DNA of 64,000 nt from CAYYJR01 sp964472305 (GCA_964472305.1 CAYYJR010000002.1:1-64000), one strand, 5' to 3'; counted from the stretch's first letter, positions 35,539 through 44,769 are shown. A program made the numbers and translations. The notes: generated by a model from the sequence alone, not told the origin.

Positions 35539-35569
35539 ATGGACCGCAGGCAGCATGCCCGCGGTCCAT
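35539..35569. terminator. Bidirectional hairpin between convergent genes
   Basis: ATGGACCGC (35539-35547) pairs with GCGGTCCAT (35561-35569) between the glycosidase and GGDEF stop codons; the second arm touches the GGDEF stop. No T-tract on either side. Confidence 0.5.
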
Positions 35570-36867
35570 TACATCTGCGGCACGGCGCGCACGCGGCCGC
35601 GTTTTTGTTCATACATGCGGCGGTCGGCGAGGTCAAGCAGCTCTTCCACGCCACAGGGGTTGAGCGGGTCGTACGTTTCGATGCCGACGCTCATTGACAG
35701 CGGGTAGTCGTGGCCGTCCACCGTGTTGCGCACGTCCAATTGATTCAGCAGGCGCTGGGTGAAAAGCGAGGCCGGCACATCGCCGGGTTCCACCACCAGC
35801 ACCGCGAATTCATCGCCGCCCAGCCGCGAAACGATATCCGAGTCGCGGAAGCAACGCTTGATGATGGCGCTCGCGTCACGAATGGCGCGGTCACCCTCGT
35901 GGTGCCCGAAGGTATCGTTGATCCACTTCAGATAATCCAGGTCAGCGAAGAGCAACAGCATGCGGCGGTGCATGCGGTTGGCGATCTTCAACTGCTGTTC
36001 CGCCAGCGTGAGGAAGCCGCGGCGGTTATACAGGCCGGTGAGATCGTCCACCAGCGACAGGCCGCGCAGCTCATCTTCCGCCTTGCGCCGCTGCAGCGCA
36101 ACCGAAGCTTGATTGACTAACGCCTCGATCACGCTCTGGTTCACCATCGGATGGCCTTTGCGCGTGATGATGAGGGCATCGCCGAAGATGCCGCCCTTGC
36201 GCGCGAAGCCGACGCCGTAGACTTCGTCCACGCCGGCCAGATATTCGATGCGATGGCACAGGTCGGCGTTGATTTTGCCGAAACATGCCTGATATAATCC
36301 ACCCTGTGCTTTCTCCAGTTTGCCCAGCGTGATGCCGCGCCGCGCATCTTCGGTCAACTTGAATGACAATCCGACGGGGTGGCGTCCCAGCGCGCGAATC
36401 GCACCGGTTATCAATTCGCCGGCGCCCAGCACCACGCGCACGCGCAATGAGTCGCTTTCTTCGTCGAACGAGTTGATGATCACCACGCCTTCGCCGATCA
36501 ACTCTTTGATGCGCTCGCCGATATACTGGAAGATATCCTCATCGAGCGGCAGTTCGATGAAATCCATCGCGCAGCGGGAGAGGAAGGACACTTCGTTGAG
36601 GCTCTGCGGAGCGCCGTCTTCGTGCTGGCTGCGTGCCAGCAAGGCATGGGCTACCCGCACGATAATGAGCAGCAGCAGCAGCACGAGCAGGCGGGGGATG
36701 AGCAGGTGCGCGCCGGCGGGCAGCAACATGGCGGTGAAGGAACCCTGGTGGAAGACGAAAGCATCCAGCGCGGCCTGAAACAACCAATAGGTCGCGGCCA
36801 GCACGAGCCCGGCTCGGGTGAGGGCGCGGCTGGGGGAGATCGTCTGTCGTGTGCGTGCTTCGGTCAT
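35569..36867 (-). CDS. Membrane diguanylate cyclase with GAF-like and GGDEF domains
   Basis: 432 residues from the ATG at 36867 (GGGGG just upstream). Two membrane helices (AGLVLAATYWLFQAALDAF and LLIPRLLVLLLLLIIVRVA) are followed by a GAF-like sensory domain (~90-250) and a C-terminal GGDEF domain with DDLTGLYNRRGFL, FADLDYLKWINDTFGHHEGD and an intact RLGGDEFAVLV. It should therefore synthesise cyclic di-GMP. No RxxD product-inhibition site was clear. A c-di-GMP-binding-type MshEN domain occurs in the PilT-like protein at 55,940. ATCCCGC/GCGGGAT (36894-36909) lies upstream. Confidence 0.88.
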   Translation of the reverse strand: MTEARTRQTISPSRALTRAGLVLAATYWLFQAALDAFVFHQGSFTAMLLPAGAHLLIPRLLVLLLLLIIVRVAHALLARSQHEDGAPQSLNEVSFLSRCAMDFIELPLDEDIFQYIGERIKELIGEGVVIINSFDEESDSLRVRVVLGAGELITGAIRALGRHPVGLSFKLTEDARRGITLGKLEKAQGGLYQACFGKINADLCHRIEYLAGVDEVYGVGFARKGGIFGDALIITRKGHPMVNQSVIEALVNQASVALQRRKAEDELRGLSLVDDLTGLYNRRGFLTLAEQQLKIANRMHRRMLLLFADLDYLKWINDTFGHHEGDRAIRDASAIIKRCFRDSDIVSRLGGDEFAVLVVEPGDVPASLFTQRLLNQLDVRNTVDGHDYPLSMSVGIETYDPLNPCGVEELLDLADRRMYEQKRGRVRAVPQM

Positions 36868-37059
36868 CTGCCCCCGCGGACTTCGCACGCCTCATCCCGC
36901 GAGCGGGATTGCAAAGCAGGCGGCAAGTTCACATCCCCGTTATTCCAGGTTTTACCGCATTTTCCCCATGCGGGTGAAAAAAATTTCATTGGCACATCGG
37001 CAGGCGGCACCACACCCGGCACCGGTGATGCACGCGCCGCCGGAGGTGGACGCCTCCCA

Positions 37060-40000
37060 TTATTCTCCGAACAGCGCCAATTGCGTCTGGCGCGGGTGGG
37101 CGGGACGCCCGGCGAAGGGGGCGGTGCAGTCGAGCAGCACGGGGTCAATCTCACGTACGTAGGGAGTGACACGGCGCGTGGCACGTTCGCCGTGCAGGGT
37201 GCGTGTTTCGGCGTGAGAGAGGTAGAGGTGGGTGCGGGCACGAGTCATGCCGACGTAAAAGAGACGGCGCTCCTCGTCGTCGGACGCGGCGGGGTGGGGA
37301 AAGCTGCCTTCTTCGCAGCCGATCAGAAATACCACCGCCCATTCCAGTCCTTTGGCGGCATGGGCGGTCATCAGTGCCACCCGGGCGGCGCGCGGATCAT
37401 ACAGGTCGATATCCCGCTCCAGCGCCAGGCGCTGCAGGAAGGCGTCCAGCGTCTCCGACTCTTCCGCCCGGCGCAATAAGGCGATCCAGGCGGCGCCTTG
37501 CAGGTCAGCCTGCGTGATATCGAGCATCAGACACGCTTCGAGTAGGGCACGGGTGGGCGACAGCGCGGCCAGCGCGCCGGCATGCGCCGCGCACTCCGGC
37601 ACATCCAGTTTTCGCAGCATCGCCAGCGCCCTCGCATCGTCGGGATGCCATGCCAACGCCAGAAGCGCCACCACCTTGCGCACATCGGGGCGGCGGAAGA
37701 TATCCTGGCGCGCGGCGCGTTGATAGGGAATGCCGCTGTGTTCCAGCGCCAGCCGCACGTCTTCACCCAGGGCATGTGTGCGATAAAGCACCGCGATGTC
37801 GTTGAATCCCAGATTGTGCCCGGTGCCGTCGCCGCCGCGGCCTGAATCGACCGAAAAATGGCTAATGCCGCCCAACAATCCCTCGATGGTCTGCACCACA
37901 TATTCCGCTTCCGCGCGTGGTGTCGGCAGCGCGCTCACCGTCAGCCGTTCGGGACCGGGCAGGTCGCTCCACAACGTGCGCCGGTCGAGCAGACTGTTGC
38001 CCGCAATCACCTGTGCACTCGCTCGCACGATAGTGCGCGAGGAGCGGTAATTGCGGGTGAGCGCCACTTGCCGGGCGTCGGGATAATCCGCGCGGAAGCG
38101 CAGAAAGTAGCGCACGTCCGCGCCGCGAAATCCGTAAATGGCCTGGTCAGGGTCGCCGATGACGCACAGGTCGCTGCCCGCCGGGCACAACAGGCGCAGC
38201 AGCAAATACTGCAGCACATTCACATCCTGATATTCATCGACCACCACATGCCGCCAGCGCTGCTGATACGCCAGGCGCACGTCCTCGTATTCCGCCAGCA
38301 GCAGCAGCGGCAGCAACAGCAGGTCGGTGAAATCCAGCGCCCCGCGCGCGCGCTTCGCCGCGGTATACGCCGGCGCCAGCGTCATTGCCCGCGCCGTCCG
38401 CACCCGCAGTTCCGTTGTTTCGCTCGTCGCTCCATCAAACACCTCTGCCAGCGCGGGTTCCAGGTCGGCGAGTGCGGTGACACGGTCAGCTTCCACCCCG
38501 ACCGCGCTTGCCGCGAACAGGTCCTCGGCATCTTCCTCGGCGAGAATGCATACCGGGGTGGACAGGCCCAGGCGCTCGCAGTGTTCGGAGATGAGGCGGA
38601 AGCCCAGGCGATGGAAGGTGGATACGGTGGGATGCACCGTCGATGCTACGAGGCGGGCGTCAAGGCGTTCCGCCAGTTCGCGAGCGGCGCGGTTGGAGAA
38701 GGTGAGGGCAAGGATGGCAGCAGGATCGACGTTGCCGTCGGTGACCTGTCGTGCCAGGCGTTCCACCAGCGTGCGCGTTTTGCCCGCTCCGGGACCAGCC
38801 ACAATGAGCAGCGGGGCGGGGGGCGCGGTGATGGCGCACTGCTGCTCCTCGCTGTATTCCTCTACGTGCACTGAGGTCGGCGGCGGAGCGGCAACCGCGG
38901 GCAGGGGATCGCGAATGATTGATTTTTTTTCGCCGTCCAGCGCCAATCCGGCGAAGAGTTGAATCTGCCCCAGCACTTCGGCGCGCTCTTCCTCGTTGAA
39001 GATGGTGATGACGCCGTATTCGCCATCATAGCCGGGCACCGCGTGAATGTCGCCCGTGCGCATCTTCGCAATGGCGCGCGCGAGCAACTCGCCGCCGGCG
39101 ACGCGGATGGCGTCCAACTCCGCTTCACGCAGGATGAACAGTTCCGGGCCCACCTCGGCGAGCAGGCGGTCATACCACTGCGTCACCTTTTTGCTCTGCG
39201 CGCCGGTCTCCCACACCTCGCCGAGGATCTCCGCCAGCGAAAGCAGGCGCTGAAAATCGCGCGCGCGTTCCGGTCTTGCACCGCGCGGGCGGTCAGCCAA
39301 TTCCACCACCCGGTATTCCACCCCCAGCGTGAGCGCACCGCCGCAAATCGGGCAGCGCCCGTACAGCGTCCGGCTCTCTTCCGGTGCGCAGGAGAAGTTG
39401 CACTTGCGGTGCCCGTCAAAATGATACTTTCCTTCTGCCGGGAAGAATTCCAGCGTTCCATGAAAGCCGTCGGTTTCGCGCCGAAGCGCCTGCATTATCG
39501 CGGGATATTCCATCGCGCAGGAGAAGATGTTGGCTTCGCGGCCCAGCCTGGCGGGTGAATGAGCATCGGAGTTGCTGACCAGCGTGTAGCGGTCGAGCCC
39601 GGAGACCATCCAGTTCATCGGCGGGTCGGATGACAGCCCCGTCTCCGCGGCGAAGATGTGGTCCGCCAGGTCGCGATAGCATGCGTCAATGGTGTCGAAT
39701 CCCGATTTGGACCCGAGCACGGAGAACCACGGCGTCCAGATATGCGCGGGAATGAGTACCGCGGCGGGGTCGGCGTCGAGGAGAATTTCCAGCAGGTCGC
39801 GCGAATCAAGTCCGAGGATGGGCCGCCCATCGGAGGCAATGTTGCCGACCCGTTCCAGCCGCGTTGCGAAACGCTCCGCGGCGTCAAGTCCCGGCAGGCA
39901 GACCAGATGGTGTACCTTGCGCGTGGCGCCGTCCACCTTATAAATTGTGCTGATTTCGCCGGTGAGCAGGAAGCGCACCTCGCTGCCCGCCGGCGTGGCG

Positions 40001-40215
40001 GGTGGGGCCGACTCCGCGCGCAGGCGATAGACGCCGTCTCCCGCCGGCTCTAGTTTTTCCACGATCTCCGCCAGCCAGCCGGGGTGCGTACAATCGCCGG
40101 TGCCGATCAGCCCGACGCCTTTCCGCTGTCCCCACGCGTGCAGCTGCTCGAAGCACAGCTCCGGCGAAGTGGCCCGCGAATAGCGCGAATGAATGTGCAA
40201 GTCCGCGATGAACAT
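37060..40215 (-). CDS. Endonuclease Q-UvrD/Rep helicase fusion protein
   Basis: 1051 residues. Residues 1-~425 match endonuclease Q: PHP motifs ADLHIHSRYSRATS, LIGTGDCTHPGW, TGEIST, VLIPAHIWTPWFSVLGSKSG and SNSDAHSP, then a four-Cys zinc site (C272, C276, C288, C291; ending CPICGG). EndoQ enzymes nick DNA 5' of deaminated or abasic sites. Residues ~452-1040 form a superfamily-1A helicase: GPGAGKTRTL (Walker A 474-480), VVDEYQDVN, GDPDQAIYGFRGAD, LTRNYRSSRTI, MTAHAAKGLEW and RLFYVGMTRARTHL. The protein ends QLALFGE, resembling a sliding-clamp-binding motif. Both halves look intact, with no frameshift. The start is MFIADLHIHSRYS, as in EndoQ. Confidence 0.9.
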   Translation of the reverse strand: MFIADLHIHSRYSRATSPELCFEQLHAWGQRKGVGLIGTGDCTHPGWLAEIVEKLEPAGDGVYRLRAESAPPATPAGSEVRFLLTGEISTIYKVDGATRKVHHLVCLPGLDAAERFATRLERVGNIASDGRPILGLDSRDLLEILLDADPAAVLIPAHIWTPWFSVLGSKSGFDTIDACYRDLADHIFAAETGLSSDPPMNWMVSGLDRYTLVSNSDAHSPARLGREANIFSCAMEYPAIMQALRRETDGFHGTLEFFPAEGKYHFDGHRKCNFSCAPEESRTLYGRCPICGGALTLGVEYRVVELADRPRGARPERARDFQRLLSLAEILGEVWETGAQSKKVTQWYDRLLAEVGPELFILREAELDAIRVAGGELLARAIAKMRTGDIHAVPGYDGEYGVITIFNEEERAEVLGQIQLFAGLALDGEKKSIIRDPLPAVAAPPPTSVHVEEYSEEQQCAITAPPAPLLIVAGPGAGKTRTLVERLARQVTDGNVDPAAILALTFSNRAARELAERLDARLVASTVHPTVSTFHRLGFRLISEHCERLGLSTPVCILAEEDAEDLFAASAVGVEADRVTALADLEPALAEVFDGATSETTELRVRTARAMTLAPAYTAAKRARGALDFTDLLLLPLLLLAEYEDVRLAYQQRWRHVVVDEYQDVNVLQYLLLRLLCPAGSDLCVIGDPDQAIYGFRGADVRYFLRFRADYPDARQVALTRNYRSSRTIVRASAQVIAGNSLLDRRTLWSDLPGPERLTVSALPTPRAEAEYVVQTIEGLLGGISHFSVDSGRGGDGTGHNLGFNDIAVLYRTHALGEDVRLALEHSGIPYQRAARQDIFRRPDVRKVVALLALAWHPDDARALAMLRKLDVPECAAHAGALAALSPTRALLEACLMLDITQADLQGAAWIALLRRAEESETLDAFLQRLALERDIDLYDPRAARVALMTAHAAKGLEWAVVFLIGCEEGSFPHPAASDDEERRLFYVGMTRARTHLYLSHAETRTLHGERATRRVTPYVREIDPVLLDCTAPFAGRPAHPRQTQLALFGE

Positions 40216-40373
40216 GACGGCGTTTGGCCTTGATGCGGATGCTCACGCCTGAACGGTCAGGCGACAGTCAGCCGGCATTTTCAGAATGCTTCAGCGCATC
40301 CGGCAGTATTGAGTTCTCATGACTAATCCGGATTGGACGTCCGGCGACAGGCCGCCGGGATAGTGGATACCCG

Positions 40374-41243
40374 TTACTTCATCCGTTCGCGCTGGCGATG
40401 CGCGGTGGTGAGCAGGGCTTCCAGGTGCGGAGCGTCGCCGGCGCGGATGGCATCGCGCCATTGTTCCAGCTCTGCCAGCAGCGCATTCAGTGCGGCAACG
40501 AGCCGGTCGCGATTGGTCAGGCAGATATCGCGCCACATGGTCGGGTTGGCGGCGGCGATGCGGGTGCTGTCGCGGAATCCGCCGGCAATGAACGGCAGCA
40601 CCGCGTCGCCATAGGCGCTGCCCAGCACCTGGTTCGTCAGCGCAGCGGCTAACACGTGCGGCAGGTGGCTGGTGAGGGCGACCAGCGCGTCGTGGGTATC
40701 GGCGTCAATCGGCAACGGGCGGGCGCCCAGCGTAATGATCAGTTCGCTCAGGTGCGCCGCCGCTTCGTCATTCCCGTCCGGCACGCACAGCGCCCAGGTA
40801 GCGCCGCGGTAGAGTTCGGCGCGCGCGTGCACCAATCCCGCGCGGTCGGAACCGGCCATGGGGTGCCCGCCGATGAACGCTGTTCCCGCCGGCATCACGG
40901 TGGCGGCGGCGTTCATCACCATGCGCTTGGTGCTGCCGACATCGGTCACGACCGCGCCGGGCCTCAGGTGCGGTGCCAGCACGGCAAGCTGCTCGATGAC
41001 CGTCTGCACCGGCGTGCACAGCACCACCAGGTCCGCCGCGCCCGCATCAGCCAGATCGGCGGAAAGGTGGGTGAAAACCGCCGCCGTGCCGCAACGCAGC
41101 GCGGCCGCTTCGTCCAACGTGGTCGTCCGGCGTGCGATGCCGGTGATTGCCATCCGCGGAAACTGCTGTCGCAGGTCTAATGCCAGGCTGCCGCCCAGCA
41201 GACCGAGTCCGATAACGCTGCAATGTGTAAAAGGCATGCGCAT
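40374..41243 (-). CDS. tyrA: Prephenate dehydrogenase
   Basis: 289 residues, NAD(P)-dependent oxidative decarboxylation of prephenate in tyrosine synthesis. SVIGLGLLGGSLALDLR is the Rossmann nucleotide-binding loop. VLCTPVQTVIEQLAVL, VVTDVGSTKRMVM and FIGGHPMAGSDRAGLVHARA (with the catalytic His) are family-typical, as is LTSHLPHVLAAAL. No ACT or chorismate mutase domain is attached. The start at 41243 (MRMPFTHC) may be two codons longer than needed. 230 bases from the PmbA-like gene. No other aromatic-pathway gene nearby. Confidence 0.92.
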   Translation of the reverse strand: MRMPFTHCSVIGLGLLGGSLALDLRQQFPRMAITGIARRTTTLDEAAALRCGTAAVFTHLSADLADAGAADLVVLCTPVQTVIEQLAVLAPHLRPGAVVTDVGSTKRMVMNAAATVMPAGTAFIGGHPMAGSDRAGLVHARAELYRGATWALCVPDGNDEAAAHLSELIITLGARPLPIDADTHDALVALTSHLPHVLAAALTNQVLGSAYGDAVLPFIAGGFRDSTRIAAANPTMWRDICLTNRDRLVAALNALLAELEQWRDAIRAGDAPHLEALLTTAHRQRERMK

Positions 41244-41440
41244 ATTGTCCCGCGTCTCGGCGATCAGGTCAAGCCATCGGCGAAGGAATGATTGATGAAG
41301 GCGTTCTCACGGATGCGGTGGCCGTGAGAGGTTGTAAGCGTGACAATACGGTTCAGCGCCGGCATTCGGTTCTAGAAAGCGGTTGCATCATATTGCGGGG
41401 CTGGTGTATGCGAGCCGTTCAGGCCGAAAACCGTGCTCCC

Positions 41441-42766
41441 TCAACTGGTAAACGCGAACTCCTCCACGCGCAGGGCGGGGGTCAGGCAATAGATGCCTTC
41501 CATATTGACCAGGCGCGAAACGTTCTCGATGGCGCTCACGCGGCGGAGGGTATCGAGCACGCTCTGGGTGAAGCGCAGGTTCTTCACCGGGCGAGTGACA
41601 GCGCCGTGTTCGATAAGGAAGGTGCCGTCACGCGTCATGCCAGTAAGGATGGTCTCTTTGGGGTGGACGATATTCACGTAGTGGAAGCGGGTGACCAGCA
41701 CGCCGCGCTCGATGCCGGCGAGCATGCGCGCGCGGCTGGCGGCGCCATGGTCGAGGACCAGGTTGAGCGGCAGCGGACCTTGCGGGTTAGGCGCGGGCAG
41801 CGCGTGACCAGTGGAGCGGGTCTTCTCCTTGTGGGCGGTTGCGGTGTCATAGACCACGCCCATCGCCGTGCCGCGATCGAAGAAAGGCACAACCTGGCGC
41901 GGCACGCCTTCGTCGTCGAAAGGCAGTCCGATCATCGCCGGATGATACGCGTCGTCGCGTAACGAAATGTTGTCGCCGACCAGTTTCTCGCCTACCCGGT
42001 CGCACATGAAGCTGCGGCCTTCCTGCAGGGCTGTGGCGCCCAGGCCGATGAACGCCAGCATCGCGAGCATCTCCGCCACGGCATAGGGTTCCAGGATCAC
42101 GGTATAACGCCCCGGTTCCAGCGAGACGGGATCACCACTGGCGCGGCACAGCGCGGCGGCCTGACCGGCCACTTCGGCGGAGGGTGCGTCGTCGAGCACG
42201 CGGCCATCCCAGGCAGCATAACCGGAAGCGTCGCCGGCGGTCATGATAACCATCACGCTGCCGTCCACCCAGTTGTGAAAGGCGCGCACGCCCCGCGAAT
42301 TGCCCACCGCCAGGGCGGAAAAACCGGTGGCGACATGCCCGGCGGCGGTGACCCCGTTGCCGGTGCCGGTGGAGATGATGACGCCAGCATGCTGGGCGCG
42401 TCGCTCGGGGGTAAGGGCCGCGGGATCGGCGGTTGCCGCGGGGGTCGGGGTGATCAGTGCCGGATCGGGCAAGGTAGCGAAGTCGGGGTTGGCCGCCGAC
42501 ACGCGCGCAATGGCGAGAGCCCGGTCGACCAGTTCACGCAAACCGGCGGCATCCGCGCGGTTGGAGGTGGCCACCCCGCTGCGCTGACCCACGACCGCGC
42601 GCACGCGCGCCTCGGTATTGCTGATGGCGACATTCTGGTGAATGCCGCCGTTCGCCAGCCGTGTCAGCCCGTGTTGGTCCGCGCTCAGCCGCACCTCGGT
42701 CTGGTCGGCGGTGGAGTGGCGTAACGCCAACTCCACCAGGTTCAGCGCATCTTCGCGGGTGAGCAT
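41441..42766 (-). CDS. TldD/PmbA (TldE) family protein
   Basis: 441 residues from ATG at 42766 with AGGAG ten bases upstream. The family fold is seen in ALRHSTADQTEVRLSADQHG, NVAISNTEARVRAVVGQRSG, LEPGRYTVILEPYAVAEML, LVGDNISLRDDAYHPAMIGL and GVVYDTATAHKEKTRSTGHA, ending LTPALRVEEFAFTS. The HExxxH zinc motif of TldD is absent, as expected of the PmbA/TldE subunit that pairs with TldD. No TldD partner is encoded in the window, so the complete heterodimeric protease is presumably assembled from elsewhere. Confidence 0.85.
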   Translation of the reverse strand: MLTREDALNLVELALRHSTADQTEVRLSADQHGLTRLANGGIHQNVAISNTEARVRAVVGQRSGVATSNRADAAGLRELVDRALAIARVSAANPDFATLPDPALITPTPAATADPAALTPERRAQHAGVIISTGTGNGVTAAGHVATGFSALAVGNSRGVRAFHNWVDGSVMVIMTAGDASGYAAWDGRVLDDAPSAEVAGQAAALCRASGDPVSLEPGRYTVILEPYAVAEMLAMLAFIGLGATALQEGRSFMCDRVGEKLVGDNISLRDDAYHPAMIGLPFDDEGVPRQVVPFFDRGTAMGVVYDTATAHKEKTRSTGHALPAPNPQGPLPLNLVLDHGAASRARMLAGIERGVLVTRFHYVNIVHPKETILTGMTRDGTFLIEHGAVTRPVKNLRFTQSVLDTLRRVSAIENVSRLVNMEGIYCLTPALRVEEFAFTS

Positions 42767-42851
42767 CGCCGGTGTTCTCCTCTGCCTGCAATTATCCGCG
42801 CCGCTGGCGATGGCGGATGGTTCATTGCGGGACAAAACGCGGCGCCGTCGT

Positions 42852-43268
42852 TTATTTCTCGGGATCGTGGCCCTTCGGCATGATGAAAAACGATCCGTCC
42901 TCGACGTGGTGGTCGCGATTGGTGAAATAGTTCATCCAGGCGGATGTGTGCTGCAGTTGCCAGTCCACCGGCGGATTGATGTGACGGGGACGCCACCAGG
43001 ATTTCGGGTAATACCGTTTTGCACGACGGATGGCACGCACCCAGCGGCATTCCATTTCGGGCTTCACTTCGCAGTGGCTGTTGGCGCGCACGCCGCCGCA
43101 CGGGCCGTTGCGGAGCTGCTTGGGACAGGTCATCGGACAGGTCATGCCAAGGTCGTGCAATTTGCACTGGCCGCACATGCGACAGCCGAAGAGCAGGTGC
43201 TTGGAGCAATATTCACCCCAGATAACCGCGGTGGTGAACTGCTTGCCGATCCATTCTGTGAACGTCAT
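42852..43268 (-). CDS. Methylenetetrahydrofolate reductase C-terminal-like cysteine-rich protein
   Basis: 138 residues from ATG at 43268, GGAGG upstream. The cysteine cluster GCRMCGQCKLHDLGMTCPMT, CPKQLRNGPCGGVRANSHCE is the hallmark of the MTHFR C-terminal/zinc-ribbon family found alone or with methylenetetrahydrofolate reductase in acetogen-like one-carbon systems. At least nine Cys could bind a metal or Fe-S centre. It lies head-to-head with UroD-like gene 4 (297 bp between the starts), suggesting a shared regulatory region. Its exact role is unknown. Confidence 0.78.
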   Translation of the reverse strand: MTFTEWIGKQFTTAVIWGEYCSKHLLFGCRMCGQCKLHDLGMTCPMTCPKQLRNGPCGGVRANSHCEVKPEMECRWVRAIRRAKRYYPKSWWRPRHINPPVDWQLQHTSAWMNYFTNRDHHVEDGSFFIMPKGHDPEK

Positions 43269-43564
43269 ACCGTGAATACCTCCGAACGAGAACGCTTCTA
43301 TCATACCCGTGATTGGGGATGATTGGCAACGGCCTGGCCTCAGAACGCCTCGTGCGAATGCTCGGGCATGGTGAAAACAGGTGATAAGGGGTCGTTTTCA
43401 TCGTCATACCGCGTTCCCCCTCCCGATTCTCGTGGTGTTCCGTCATACCAGTTCATCAGTCAGCCGGGGAAATCGATTGTCAGACATCCTGGTCTATGCT
43501 ACGCTGTAAGTCCTGCCCGGCAGGCGCCGCAGCCGGGAGTCAGCGATGACGACGCGAGGTGAAT

Positions 43565-44695
43565 ATGACGACTACATCGTTACGCGCGCAACTGGCCCTC
43601 GACACCCTGTTACAGCGTCCGACGCGGGGCGTACCGAGCTGGTTGCTCCATATCATGGAGCATAGCCAGATCGAACGATTGGCCGGCTGTCCGCCGGGAT
43701 CGTATCAGCGCGACCCGGAGGCGACCTACCTGGCCTTTCAGCATGCGGTGGGCACCTGCCTGCTGGACCAGTGGATTCCCACCAACCCGTTGAGCATGGG
43801 CGACCACGGCTACGAAGGCGCGGCGCACGGGGCCACCACCGGGGCGGAGGAGATTGTCTGCGACGACATCGTTATCGACTCGCCGGAAGCGGTCGTGCAG
43901 CACCTTGAAACGATCGTATTTCCGCGATTGCGCGCCGCGCTGGCGGCACCGTATGACGAAGACGCGCGCGTGCGCGAGATTCTCGACCAGGAGGCGGCCA
44001 TTCAGCAGGTACTCGGTCCGGAGATTCTGAAGAGCGGTTACGGCTTCATCAGCTTCCCCGGATTTTCGTACAGCAGTTACGGCTACGCGAATTTCTTCAT
44101 GGCTTACGCGCTATATCCCGAGGTGATGGAGCAGCATTTTTCCTTGCAGGCGGATTTGGCGTTGCGCAACAATCGCGCGGCGGCGCGCGCCTATACCGAA
44201 GGCAAGCTGCCGCCGCTCTACCGGCTCGACCACGACATCGCCGATTCGCGTGGCACGCTGGCGCACATCGAGAGCCTGGACCGCCTGTGGTTGCCCCACT
44301 TCGCGCGTTGCCTGGAACCGTTGCTGCGGACCGATTTGCGCATGATCTGGCATTGCGACGGCAACCTGATGCTGATGGTGCCGCGCCTGCTGGAGGTGGG
44401 TATACGCGGCTTTCAGGGATTCCAGTATGAAGACGGCATGGATTACGAGCACATTTGCCGCATGAAAACGAAAGATGGCGACGACTTGATCATCATCGCC
44501 GGCATCTCCGTCACCCGATCATTGCCGATGGGCACGCCGGCGGACGTAAAGCGCGAGATGGCATTCCTGGTCGAGCACGGGCCGAAGACGGGGCTGTTCC
44601 TCGGCGGCTCCAGCTCCATCACGCCGGGCGTGCCGTGGGAAAATATCCAGACTCTGGTCGAGGGATTGCACTATTACCGGACACACGGCAGGTGA
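43565..44695 (+). CDS. UroD-superfamily protein 4
   Basis: 376 residues from the ATG at 43565 (CGAGGTGA upstream; an in-frame GTG at 43559 is possible). Barrel blocks are VPSWLLHIMEHSQIERLAG, YSSYGYANFFMAYALYPEVM, LRMIWHCDGNLMLMVPRLLE, VGIRGFQGFQYEDGMDYEHI, AGISVTRSLPMGTPADVKRE and GGSSSITPGVPWENIQTLVE. The key site reads WHCDGN. It is divergent from the MTHFR-C-like gene and convergent with pyrG. Most diverged of the four UroD-like genes here; no substrate can be named. Confidence 0.8.
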   Translation: MTTTSLRAQLALDTLLQRPTRGVPSWLLHIMEHSQIERLAGCPPGSYQRDPEATYLAFQHAVGTCLLDQWIPTNPLSMGDHGYEGAAHGATTGAEEIVCDDIVIDSPEAVVQHLETIVFPRLRAALAAPYDEDARVREILDQEAAIQQVLGPEILKSGYGFISFPGFSYSSYGYANFFMAYALYPEVMEQHFSLQADLALRNNRAAARAYTEGKLPPLYRLDHDIADSRGTLAHIESLDRLWLPHFARCLEPLLRTDLRMIWHCDGNLMLMVPRLLEVGIRGFQGFQYEDGMDYEHICRMKTKDGDDLIIIAGISVTRSLPMGTPADVKREMAFLVEHGPKTGLFLGGSSSITPGVPWENIQTLVEGLHYYRTHGR

Positions 44696-44769
44696 CATCA
44701 GGAACCATTGCGCGTTGGCGTCGTCGGAGCGGCAGGCCGCCAACCGCGGCCGCGCCATGGCTTGAGCGA

